A stretch of 18,158 nucleotides of DNA from Clostridium sp. CAG:253 (GTDB taxonomy: Bacteria; Bacillota; Clostridia; Lachnospirales; Lachnospiraceae), in the NCBI GenBank assembly GCA_000436755.1, contig FR887342.1, positions 91,266 through 109,423 of the forward strand. Direction: 5' to 3'. The notes under the pieces are model-generated. The model saw only the letters and a program-made list of their open reading frames with translations. It was not told where the DNA came from and did not search any database. Positions 8,612-15,479 of the stretch are shown in pieces (position 1 is the first letter of the stretch; each line of letters opens with the position of its first letter). The position numbers were made by a program, and so were the translations under genes.

Positions 8612-8640
8612 TTGCTAATGTATTAAATAGTGGTTATAAT
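8612..8640 (+). promoter_or_regulatory. Promoter of the DUF262-ATPase-HNH cassette
   Basis: TTGCTA (8612-8617) and TATAAT (8635-8640) are spaced by 17 bases. This is a good sigma-A promoter placed between the MATE stop and the cassette. The expected transcription start is about 8647, giving a leader of about 50 bases before the ATG at 8697. No terminator separates the MATE gene from it, so some read-through is possible. Confidence 0.72.
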
Positions 8641-8678
8641 AAAATCTAGTAAACATGACTGGTAAAACGAATAAAGAT

Positions 8679-8684
8679 AAGGAG
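8679..8684 (+). promoter_or_regulatory. Ribosome binding site deciding the DUF262 start
   Basis: AAGGAG lies 12 bases before the ATG at 8697. The spacing is slightly long, but the earlier in-frame ATG at 8655 would leave a leader of only about eight bases and has no ribosome site. Confidence 0.55.
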
Positions 8685-8696
8685 AAATTGTATATT

Positions 8697-9809
8697 ATGT
8701 CAAAAAATGAATTGTTTGGGGCATCTATTCAACAGTATAAGACAGATATAGGATTTAGAACTTTGGTTGAGGGGGTAAATGAAAATTTATATGTTATTCC
8801 AAAATATCAGAGAAAATATCGATGGAATAGGGAACAGGTTGTTTCGTTAGTCAAATCTTTAATAGCAGGGTTACCTATTCCACCCATATATACATGTAGA
8901 AATGATTTAAATCAATTAGAAATATTGGATGGACAGCAAAGAATAATGAGTCTGTTTTTTTATTATATAGGGTATTATTTAAATAATAAGAAAAATAGTT
9001 GTATAGATTTTTCAAAAATTAATATTGAAGGAAAAACATTTAAAGATGCTTTGTTAAGTCAATTTAAGTTGGAAAAACTGCATATCGAATTTGAGGATGA
9101 AAACCAGAAAGTTATTAATGTTGATTATGACAGTTTGTCAAAGGAACTAAAAAGAAAAATAGATTATACAACTATAACTGTGATAGAAATTAAAATTGAT
9201 GATGAAAAAAGAAAAACACAGGTATTGCGGCAGATTTTTTCCAATTTGAATAGAGGGGGAACATTGCTTTCAAATCAGGAACAAAGAAATGGGATATATG
9301 TGTGTGAATTTTATGATATGTTGAGATCAATTAATGAAGATAATAAATTCTGGAGAAAAATATGGGGGAGGGAAAATGCAAAAGAAGATGATTTAGAGGC
9401 ATTACTTAGATTCTGTGCTTTAAAAAGATATGTAAAAAAACGGAAAAAATCATCAGATTTTGATTTTTATATAGAAGGATATAAAGGTTTATATGCGGGG
9501 TTATTAGATAGATTTTCAGATGAAGCTGTAAAATTCACTACATCAGAAATAGAAGAATATAAATCTAGTTTGGAAAAATTTTTTAAATTGTTTGATGTCT
9601 CAGGAAGAGTAGCAGGGGTTACTATATTGGAGAGCTTTTTTGTTGTATTTGAAAAAATGCATGTAAATAAAATGATAACTGATAAAATATGTAATAAAAT
9701 CCTTAATAATTCAGAATATAAATCTGTTGTGAGACAGGGAACTGTCAAAATGGATAATATGAATAAAAGGTGGAAGGTTGTTTATGCAATTTGGAACGGA
9801 ACAGATTGA
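8697..9809 (+). CDS. DUF262 (GmrS/SspE N-terminal-like) protein, first gene of a candidate defence cassette
   Basis: The protein has 370 residues. Its N-terminal half carries the DUF262 signature: IPKYQRKYRW (34-43), a SLIAGLPIPPI stretch (54-64), LDGQQR (77-82) and FSNLNRGGTLLSNQEQR (181-197). The DGQQR motif belongs to the ParB/sulfiredoxin-like fold that hydrolyses nucleotides in GmrS and SspE, where it licenses DNA cleavage. The C-terminal part (about 215-370) is helical and has no DUF1524 H-x-x-P nuclease motif, so this protein alone is not a GmrSD fusion. It contains no membrane segment and should be cytosolic. The ATPase gene overlaps its last 26 bases, suggesting translational coupling and fixed stoichiometry. 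Leucine codons are mostly TTA/TTG (about 27 of 33), unlike the flanking genes, which suggests horizontal acquisition. An alternative start at 8655 would add 14 residues. Confidence 0.88.
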   Translation: MSKNELFGASIQQYKTDIGFRTLVEGVNENLYVIPKYQRKYRWNREQVVSLVKSLIAGLPIPPIYTCRNDLNQLEILDGQQRIMSLFFYYIGYYLNNKKNSCIDFSKINIEGKTFKDALLSQFKLEKLHIEFEDENQKVINVDYDSLSKELKRKIDYTTITVIEIKIDDEKRKTQVLRQIFSNLNRGGTLLSNQEQRNGIYVCEFYDMLRSINEDNKFWRKIWGRENAKEDDLEALLRFCALKRYVKKRKKSSDFDFYIEGYKGLYAGLLDRFSDEAVKFTTSEIEEYKSSLEKFFKLFDVSGRVAGVTILESFFVVFEKMHVNKMITDKICNKILNNSEYKSVVRQGTVKMDNMNKRWKVVYAIWNGTD

Positions 9810-10743
9810 TATAATAGTAGAAAAAATAGATAAAGGAGAGTTGCCTTATAATAATACGATTATAGTGGGAGATAATTCGAGTGGAAAATCGTATTTAATG
9901 AAAAGATTTCTTGAAAAGAATGGATGTGATAATAAAATATATTTTATAGATGCAGTTAATCGTGGCTTTGATGTGTCTAAAATTTCCAATACGGACAAAA
10001 AGCCCGAATATAAATTAAAAATACTGGAAACCAGGATGGATGACAGATACTTTAATTTAGTAGATTCTTTTAATTATTTAGGAACATTAACAGAAAGAGT
10101 TGAGATGATATATAATTCTTACAAAGATGAGGTTCAAGAATTATTCTGCGAATTGACAGGTGATAGATTTGAGATTACGGAAAACAGTTTTTTTGGTGAA
10201 GTTGATTTTGGAAATAGAAAAGGATTGTTGTCAAGTGGATATCAAGCTATTATAAGGATCTTATTGGAACTGTTATATTATCAGGAAATGTCTGTAATGA
10301 AATATAATATAAAAGAAGCATGGGTTTTAATTGATGAATTAGACGAGTTTTTGTCTCCAAAATATTGTTCTAAAATAATTGAATTTTTGACAGAAAAATT
10401 TTTGTGGGCAAAATGGGTTTTGACGACACATTCAAGTGATTTAGTGGTGAGTGCCAAGGATGCAAATTTAATATTGATAAAAGATGGAAATTGTGAAGTA
10501 CACGATATAAATGATTATGAAACTGTTTCAGAAATTCAGCTGTTATTTCATAGGTTATTTGATTTGAAATATGATTCTACATCGGATAAACAAAGAGATA
10601 TGGATGTATTGCTGAGAAGCCTGTTAAATAATAGAATAAATAATGCATGGAAGAAAACGGATGAAGTTAAATTAAATCAGATTAATGATTGTATGCTATC
10701 TGCATCGCAAAAGCTCATATTGAAACAGATAAAGGAGTGGTAA
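9784..10743 (+). CDS. Small ABC/AAA-type ATPase (PtuA/OLD-like head), second gene of the cassette
   Basis: The 319-residue ATPase has Walker A GDNSSGKS (29-36) and an ABC-signature-like LLSSGYQAI (148-156). Walker B AWVLIDELDEF (179-189) contains D184 and E185, and the switch histidine is in LTTHSSDLV (H216). This order is that of SMC/RecF/OLD-like ABC ATPase heads, as in PtuA of Septu. Only about 110 residues separate Walker A from the signature, so there is no room for a long coiled coil. There is no TOPRIM domain after the head, which separates it from OLD nucleases. The C-terminal about 90 residues are unassigned. I use the ATG at 9784 (GGAAGG at 9772-9777) rather than the in-frame TTG at 9778. 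It overlaps the DUF262 gene by 26 bases and precedes the HNH gene by 3, so it likely powers or gates that nuclease. Confidence 0.88.
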   Translation: MQFGTEQIDIIVEKIDKGELPYNNTIIVGDNSSGKSYLMKRFLEKNGCDNKIYFIDAVNRGFDVSKISNTDKKPEYKLKILETRMDDRYFNLVDSFNYLGTLTERVEMIYNSYKDEVQELFCELTGDRFEITENSFFGEVDFGNRKGLLSSGYQAIIRILLELLYYQEMSVMKYNIKEAWVLIDELDEFLSPKYCSKIIEFLTEKFLWAKWVLTTHSSDLVVSAKDANLILIKDGNCEVHDINDYETVSEIQLLFHRLFDLKYDSTSDKQRDMDVLLRSLLNNRINNAWKKTDEVKLNQINDCMLSASQKLILKQIKEW

Positions 10744-10746
10744 TTT

Positions 10747-11538
10747 ATGGAGGATATCTTTTTGATAGAAATCCCTATATTTAAGCCAAAATATAAAAAG
10801 TGGAAAAAATACGGCTATAAGAATAGTATTGAAAAAGAGAATTTGAAAAGTGTTTTAGAAGAATGTTCAAATGGATACTGTATGTATTGTTATACAAGAA
10901 TAAGAATAGACGGAAAATTTTATGCAAATCTTGAGCATGCAATAGAGAAAAATAATTCGAAAAAATTAGTTGAGTGTGTACCTAATATTGGACTTGCATG
11001 CTCAGTATGCAATCAGTCTTTAAAAAAGCGTGGGGAGAACAACAGAAGATTGTCACAAAAAATAATTAGTGATTATGAGAGTGCCAGTTTGTGCTCAACT
11101 ACGAAAAGAAAACAATGTACAGTTCCGTGTGGAGCCTTAAAAAAACTACAGAGAGAATATTGTACTTTGTCAGGTGGAGAAATTATATTACAACCTAATG
11201 GAATAAAAGGTTGTGATACTAATGAGATATTAAATCTACAGTATGATATATTGAAGATGGAATTTCAACCTGCTAATTCTTTTCACAAATATTCTGAAAA
11301 AGAGCAGGAGTTTATAAATACACATATTTGTAGATTTAAGTTGAATGATCCAAAGTATAAACGAGAAAGGTTATATGAGTTTATAAGGAATATAATTGAT
11401 AATAATGGAAATATACCTACATATCAATATAATAACATACTTGTAGAAAAATTTTGTGACAAGTTAAAATTTAGAACTAAAGAAGAAATATATAAAATAT
11501 GCAAAACAATATTTTGTATTGCTTTTTCAAAAAATTGA
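10747..11538 (+). CDS. HNH endonuclease (PtuB-like), third gene of the cassette
   Basis: The protein has 263 residues. An HNH zinc-finger nuclease core lies at about 44-95: CMYC (C45, C48), LEHAIEK with E63-H64, N80 in VPNIGLAC, and CSVCN (C85, C88, N89) followed by lysines. The layout CxxC-EH-N-CxxCN matches the HNH proteins paired with ATPases in Septu (PtuB) and related systems, which cut or nick nucleic acid. Three further cysteines (C116, C124, C128) follow and may form or share a second metal site. Residues 150-263 are unassigned. AAAGGAG at 10731-10737, inside the end of the ATPase gene, is its ribosome site, so the cassette is one operon. Its stop is only 15 bases from the sulfurtransferase gene, with no terminator between. 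Base composition is low-GC like the rest of the cassette. Confidence 0.85.
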   Translation: MEDIFLIEIPIFKPKYKKWKKYGYKNSIEKENLKSVLEECSNGYCMYCYTRIRIDGKFYANLEHAIEKNNSKKLVECVPNIGLACSVCNQSLKKRGENNRRLSQKIISDYESASLCSTTKRKQCTVPCGALKKLQREYCTLSGGEIILQPNGIKGCDTNEILNLQYDILKMEFQPANSFHKYSEKEQEFINTHICRFKLNDPKYKRERLYEFIRNIIDNNGNIPTYQYNNILVEKFCDKLKFRTKEEIYKICKTIFCIAFSKN

Positions 11539-11553
11539 GAGGAATCAAATCTA

Positions 11554-12723
11554 ATGGACAATATAAATGTAAAATACAGTGAGATAAAAGGATGGGACAA
11601 GGACTCATATGTACTTTTGGATATACGTGATGAATCCTCAGTAGGGTATGGAATAATACCGGGGGCTGTTCATATACCAGAGGATAAGATAGATGAAAAA
11701 ATAGATGAAGTATCATCAGGAAGAAAAGTTGTAATATATTGTACAAGAGGAGTATTTAGTGCTGAGTGTGCCGGAAGGCTGAGAGAGCAGAAGCAGATAG
11801 AAGCATATAGTCTTGAGGGCGGTTATACAGGCTGGATACTTGAAAATATTAAAATTGAGGAAGAAAAAGAAGAAAACGGCAGCAGAAAAGACGATATAGA
11901 AAAAAGTATCAGAAAGAAATTTCATAAGCAGCTTTTCTCAAAATTTGCCAAAGCAATAAATACTTATGAACTTGTAAAAGAACATGACAAGATAGCTGTC
12001 TGTATATCCGGCGGAAAAGATTCAATGCTTATGGCAAAGCTTTTTCAGGAGCTTAAACGACACAATAAATTTGAATTTGAACTCGTATTTCTTGTGATGG
12101 ACCCTGGATACAGTGAAGCAAACAGAAAAGTAATAGAGAATAACGCAAAGCTTATGGATATACCCATAACGGTATTCGACTCGACAATATTTGATGCCGT
12201 ATATGAAATAGAGAAATCACCATGTTATCTGTGTGCAAGAATGAGACGAGGATACCTTTACAATAAAGCAAAGGAGCTTGGCTGCAACAAAATAGCACTT
12301 GGTCATCATTATGATGATGTGATAGAAACTATTCTTATGGGAATGCTTTACGGAGGGCAGGTACAGACAATGATGCCTAAACTCCACAGCCAGAATTTTG
12401 AGGGAATGGAGCTTATAAGACCGATGTATCTTATAAGAGAAGATGATATAAAACACTGGAGAGATTACAACAATCTTCACTTTATACAATGTGCCTGCCG
12501 TTTTACGGATACATGTACGACATGCAGAACAGATGGCAGCAGTGTATCAAAGAGAATGGAGATAAAAAATCTTATAGCAGAATTAAAGAAAACAAATCCG
12601 TTTATTGAGAGTAATATATTTAAAAGTGTTGAAAATGTAAATCTTAAGACGATAGTCGCTTACAAAAAAGACGGAATAAAGCATAGTTTTTTGGAAACTT
12701 ATGATGAAAATGAGGGTAATTAG
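11554..12723 (+). CDS. Rhodanese-TtcA-like PP-loop fusion (tRNA 2-thiolation-type sulfurtransferase)
   Basis: The 389-residue protein joins two domains. Residues about 5-100 are a rhodanese: LLDIRDESSVGYGIIPGAVHIP, the active-site loop YCTRG with C63, and the closing LEGGYTGW. Residues about 115-350 are a PP-loop ATP pyrophosphatase of the TtcA/TilS class: SGGKDS (152-157), CYLC (C224, C227), and GHHYDDVIETILM (250-262). A late Cys cluster is formed by C313, C315, C321 and C324. TtcA adenylates and thiolates tRNA cytidine-32 with an iron-sulfur cluster. A fused rhodanese could hand persulfide sulfur directly to it. The tRNA target is inferred, since other PP-loop substrates are possible. An AGAGG site (11538-11542) overlaps the HNH stop region. 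Codon use returns to the CTT-rich style of the rest of the window. Confidence 0.85.
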   Translation: MDNINVKYSEIKGWDKDSYVLLDIRDESSVGYGIIPGAVHIPEDKIDEKIDEVSSGRKVVIYCTRGVFSAECAGRLREQKQIEAYSLEGGYTGWILENIKIEEEKEENGSRKDDIEKSIRKKFHKQLFSKFAKAINTYELVKEHDKIAVCISGGKDSMLMAKLFQELKRHNKFEFELVFLVMDPGYSEANRKVIENNAKLMDIPITVFDSTIFDAVYEIEKSPCYLCARMRRGYLYNKAKELGCNKIALGHHYDDVIETILMGMLYGGQVQTMMPKLHSQNFEGMELIRPMYLIREDDIKHWRDYNNLHFIQCACRFTDTCTTCRTDGSSVSKRMEIKNLIAELKKTNPFIESNIFKSVENVNLKTIVAYKKDGIKHSFLETYDENEGN

Positions 12724-12744
12724 CTTTTGGTTAATTACCCTCAT
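12710..12744 (+). terminator. Hairpin overlapping the sulfurtransferase stop codon
   Basis: A perfect 13-bp inverted repeat (ATGAGGGTAATTA at 12710-12722, complement at 12732-12744) with a 9-base loop spans the TAG stop at 12721-12723. It is followed by ATACTGTATTATT, not a clear T-run, so it may be a weak terminator or an mRNA 3'-end stabiliser. The 265-bp gap it opens (12724-12988) shows no other gene or RNA. Confidence 0.5.
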
Positions 12745-12855
12745 ATACTGTATTATTGAGAATTAAATTTGTTTATGGCATACTATAAAATATAAATATC
12801 AGAAAGTAATAGCGTTTTATAGGAAAAATTGCGGTACGGGTTATGGCTTGAGATA

Positions 12856-12885
12856 TTGATAACATCATAGGCATTATGATAAAAT
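12856..12885 (+). promoter_or_regulatory. Candidate promoter of the DUF6465-ParA pair
   Basis: TTGATA (12856-12861) and TAAAAT (12880-12885) are spaced by 18 bases in the gap before DUF6465. A second -10-like TATAAT at 12908-12913 has no matching -35. The choice is uncertain. Confidence 0.4.
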
Positions 12886-12988
12886 ATAAAGAAGTTATAG
12901 ATAGTTGTATAATAAAGTTGCTATATAAGTTATATATGTGACTGATTTACAAATATTCAGATATGTTTTTTACAAGGAGGGGACTTAA

Positions 12989-13246
12989 ATGGCTAGAAAA
13001 TGCAGCGCCATGCGTGCAGAAGAAAAATTAGGCGGATTTGCGACAGCAAAGAAGCATATCACAGTACAGTATAATGAGAGAGAACGCTCGGTGGATAACT
13101 TACTTAGTCTTATCAGACGTGATGTGATAGAAAATCACGGAATAGCTGATGAGGATATCACTGAGGTAAATGTATATATCAAACCGGAAGAAAATGCTGT
13201 ATTTTATGTTATAAATAACAAGCTTCAGGGACAGATTGAATTTTAA
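12989..13246 (+). CDS. DUF6465-family small protein
   Basis: The 85-residue protein has an excellent ribosome site, AAGGAGGGG at 12974-12982. The second half, with SVDNLLSLIRRDVIEN, then ITEVNVYIKPEENAVFYVIN and a closing GQIEF, resembles the DUF6465 pattern (a helix, a V-Y-KPEE strand, then YYVIN), which is common in Lachnospiraceae and of unknown function. The N-terminus is basic (MARKCSAMRAEEK). It has no membrane segment or known nucleic-acid-binding motif. It lies 26 bases upstream of an orphan ParA gene, so the two are probably co-transcribed and may work together, but I cannot say how. Confidence 0.7.
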   Translation: MARKCSAMRAEEKLGGFATAKKHITVQYNERERSVDNLLSLIRRDVIENHGIADEDITEVNVYIKPEENAVFYVINNKLQGQIEF

Positions 13247-13272
13247 AGGAGTTTAAAAGGGGGAAAATTAAA

Positions 13273-14025
13273 ATGGCAATTACATTTGTTGTGGCAAATC
13301 AAAAAGGTGGTATAGGAAAAACAACAACAGCAACTACACTTGCGGGGATACTTGGAAAGAATTACAAAACACTTCTCATTGATGCGGACCCACAGGGAAA
13401 CAGCAGTGCCACATATCAGGCTAAGATAAAAGATCAGGCGACGCTATATGATGTAATGGTCGATTCCGACCGTATACCTTTGGAAGAAGCGGTACAGCAT
13501 CTTGAAAATGGTGACATTGTAGCATCAGATCCATTGCTTATAAAAGCAGAAAAACTTCTTGATGGAGATGTAGAAGGTCTTTACAGACTTAAGGATGCCA
13601 TTGAAGAACTGGAAGAATATGATTACATAATAATAGACACGGCGCCGGCATTGGGAGTGGTACTTTACAACAGTCTTATAGCTGCTGACAGAGTGATTAT
13701 ACCTATCACTGCGGATGCATATTCACTTCAGGGAATAAACCAGCTTTACAGCACGATAAAAGCCGTACAAAAAAGGCAGAATCCGTCTCTGAAAATAGAA
13801 GGTTTGCTGCTTGTGAAATATTCGGGACGCTCAAACCTTGAAAAGAATATGCTTGATGAGCTTAAAAAAACAGCAGACAGCATGGGAACAAAATTGTTTG
13901 AAACTAAAATCAGGGAATGTGTAAAAACTAAAGAAGCGCAGACGGCAAATAAACTTCTTATAGATTATGCACCAAACTGTACAACAATGCAGGATTACAA
14001 TGAATTAGTTAAGGAATTGATGTAA
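13273..14025 (+). CDS. Orphan ParA/Soj-family ATPase
   Basis: The 250-residue ATPase has the deviant Walker A KGGIGKTT (11-18) with signature lysine K11. It also has LIDADPQGN (35-43) and Walker B YIIIDTAP (118-125, D122), the complete ParA set. ParA proteins dimerise with ATP on DNA or membranes and move or position chromosomes, plasmids or protein clusters. It lacks the N-terminal winged-helix region of the long plasmid ParA type. The SGRSNLEKNMLDELK region resembles the DNA-binding face of Soj. No parB or parS-like array is nearby; the only partner in the operon is the DUF6465 protein. It is therefore probably a chromosomal positioning ATPase with a non-ParB partner, or the ParB acts elsewhere. 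A purine-rich AGGGGG lies upstream. Confidence 0.9.
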   Translation: MAITFVVANQKGGIGKTTTATTLAGILGKNYKTLLIDADPQGNSSATYQAKIKDQATLYDVMVDSDRIPLEEAVQHLENGDIVASDPLLIKAEKLLDGDVEGLYRLKDAIEELEEYDYIIIDTAPALGVVLYNSLIAADRVIIPITADAYSLQGINQLYSTIKAVQKRQNPSLKIEGLLLVKYSGRSNLEKNMLDELKKTADSMGTKLFETKIRECVKTKEAQTANKLLIDYAPNCTTMQDYNELVKELM

Positions 14026-14079
14026 ATATGGCAGTAAATAAATGAGGAAAAACTGGCTTTAAAAACGAAAGGATAAATC

Positions 14080-14643
14080 ATGTCAAAATTATATTTTACG
14101 AGACATGGACAAACTATATGGAATGTCGAGGGAAAAGTCTGTGGTGCAACAGATATAGAACTTACTGAGTTGGGACATAAACAGGCAATAGAACTTGGTG
14201 AGCGCATAAAAGCAGATAAAAATATTAAAATAGATGAGATAGTTGCGTCACCGCTTATAAGAGCAAAAAATACAGCCGAACATATTTCTGAGATAACAGG
14301 GATACCGATGCATACGGACATGCGTGTCATAGAGCAGAATTTTGGAAAGTACGAGGGCGGTGGAAGACGCAGCAAAGAATTTTCGGAAGCAAGAAATAAT
14401 TTCATTTATAGCTTCGATGGTGGAGAATCAATGTTGAAAGCAGCGTCACGAGTTTATAATATATTAAATGAAATAAAGAAAGATAAAGACAAAACGTACC
14501 TTATTGTGGCACACAATGGTATAGCAAGAATTGTAAACTCATATTTCAAAGATATGGCAAATGAGGATTTCGCAGCATATGCCATAAAAAACTGCGAGTT
14601 GCTTTGTTATGAGTTTGAAAACACCAACAAGGAGGCAGATTGA
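14080..14643 (+). CDS. Histidine phosphatase superfamily (phosphoglycerate-mutase-like) protein
   Basis: The 187-residue protein shows the branch-1 histidine phosphatase core: RHG (R8, H9, G10) with nucleophile H9, an IASPL-type loop (VASPLIRA, 56-63), an acidic residue at E85 and the second histidine in VAHNG (H145). The length fits GpmB/CobC/PhoE-like phosphatases rather than the larger glycolytic mutase. The substrate cannot be read from the sequence; phosphosugars, nucleotides or cobalamin intermediates are all possible. The ribosome site AAAGGA is at 14068-14073. Its 3' end carries the AAGGAGG site of the endonuclease IV gene, so the two are translated from one message. Confidence 0.88.
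   Translation: MSKLYFTRHGQTIWNVEGKVCGATDIELTELGHKQAIELGERIKADKNIKIDEIVASPLIRAKNTAEHISEITGIPMHTDMRVIEQNFGKYEGGGRRSKEFSEARNNFIYSFDGGESMLKAASRVYNILNEIKKDKDKTYLIVAHNGIARIVNSYFKDMANEDFAAYAIKNCELLCYEFENTNKEAD
14629..14635 (+). promoter_or_regulatory. Ribosome binding site deciding the endonuclease IV start
   Basis: AAGGAGG within the phosphatase gene is ten bases from the ATG at 14646 but only four from an in-frame TTG at 14640. The ATG gives [14 protein letters not shown], the usual beginning of the family. Confidence 0.65.
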
Positions 14644-14645
14644 AC

Positions 14646-15479
14646 ATGTATTATATAGGAAATCATTTATCAGCATCAAAAGGTTTTGCGGCAATGGGCA
14701 GGGAAGCTGTAAAATTAGGCGGCAACACGTTTGCATTTTTTACAAGAAATCCACGAGGCGGCAAAGCGAAAGCGATAGATGAAAAAGATATAGAGAAATT
14801 TCTGGCATTTGCAAAAGAGCATGAATTTGGGAAGATAGTAGCGCATGCACCATATACGATGAATCTTTGCTCCGCAAAAGAGGATATAAGAAATTTTTCA
14901 AAAGAAATGATAGCTGATGATATGAAGCGGATGGAATATATTCCGGGCAATTATTATAATTTTCATCCGGGTTCACACACAGGACAGGGAGTGGAGACAG
15001 GCATAGAATATATTGCCCAGACACTTAATGAGATAATAACACCAGAACAGTCGACGACGATACTTTTGGAAACAATGGCAGGCAAGGGCAGTGAGATAGG
15101 AAGAAACTTTGAAGAGTTAAGAACCATAATAGACAAAGTGGAACTTAATGATAAATTAGGTGTTTGTTTCGATACATGTCATGTCTGGGATGCGGGTTAT
15201 GATATAGTGGAAAATCTTGATGGTGTACTTGAAGAATTTGATAAGGTAATTGGTCTTGACAGATTAAAAGCAGTTCATTTTAATGACAGTATGAATGTAT
15301 GCGGTTCACACAAAGACAGGCATCAAAAGATAGGACAGGGAAATATAGGTCTTGAGGCAATGAAAAGAGCAGCACTTCATCCTATATTAAAAGGCAAGCC
15401 TTTTATACTTGAAACGCCGAATGACAATGAGGGATATGCTGCAGAGATAGCAATGTTTAAAGAATGGATGTGTGACTGA
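14646..15479 (+). CDS. nfo: Endonuclease IV (AP endonuclease)
   Basis: The 277-residue TIM-barrel enzyme cleaves DNA 5' of abasic sites in base-excision repair. All nine metal ligands of the family can be placed: H67, H107, E142, D176, H179, H211, D224, H226 and E256. They lie within the hallmark motifs [48 protein letters not shown] and LETPND, so the trinuclear zinc site is intact. The length is standard. The start at 14646 just follows the phosphatase stop (14641-14643). It is encoded in the same window as an Ogg glycosylase whose products (abasic sites, 3'-blocked ends) it would process. Its stop TGA overlaps the ATG of the next gene (TGATG), which indicates translational coupling. Confidence 0.96.
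   Translation: MYYIGNHLSASKGFAAMGREAVKLGGNTFAFFTRNPRGGKAKAIDEKDIEKFLAFAKEHEFGKIVAHAPYTMNLCSAKEDIRNFSKEMIADDMKRMEYIPGNYYNFHPGSHTGQGVETGIEYIAQTLNEIITPEQSTTILLETMAGKGSEIGRNFEELRTIIDKVELNDKLGVCFDTCHVWDAGYDIVENLDGVLEEFDKVIGLDRLKAVHFNDSMNVCGSHKDRHQKIGQGNIGLEAMKRAALHPILKGKPFILETPNDNEGYAAEIAMFKEWMCD

Noticed and set aside
8600..11560. Retron or reverse transcriptase linked to the ATPase-HNH pair, as in retron-Septu loci
   Set aside because: No reverse-transcriptase motif (YxDD) or structured msr/msd-like inverted repeat is present around the cassette.
8597..11560. Attachment-site-like direct repeats bounding the cassette
   Set aside because: Comparison of the two edges shows only trivial 6-base matches and no tRNA gene end.
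14028..14045. Five-codon mini-ORF before the histidine phosphatase gene
   Set aside because: It is too short and lacks a ribosome site; nothing indicates leader-peptide attenuation.
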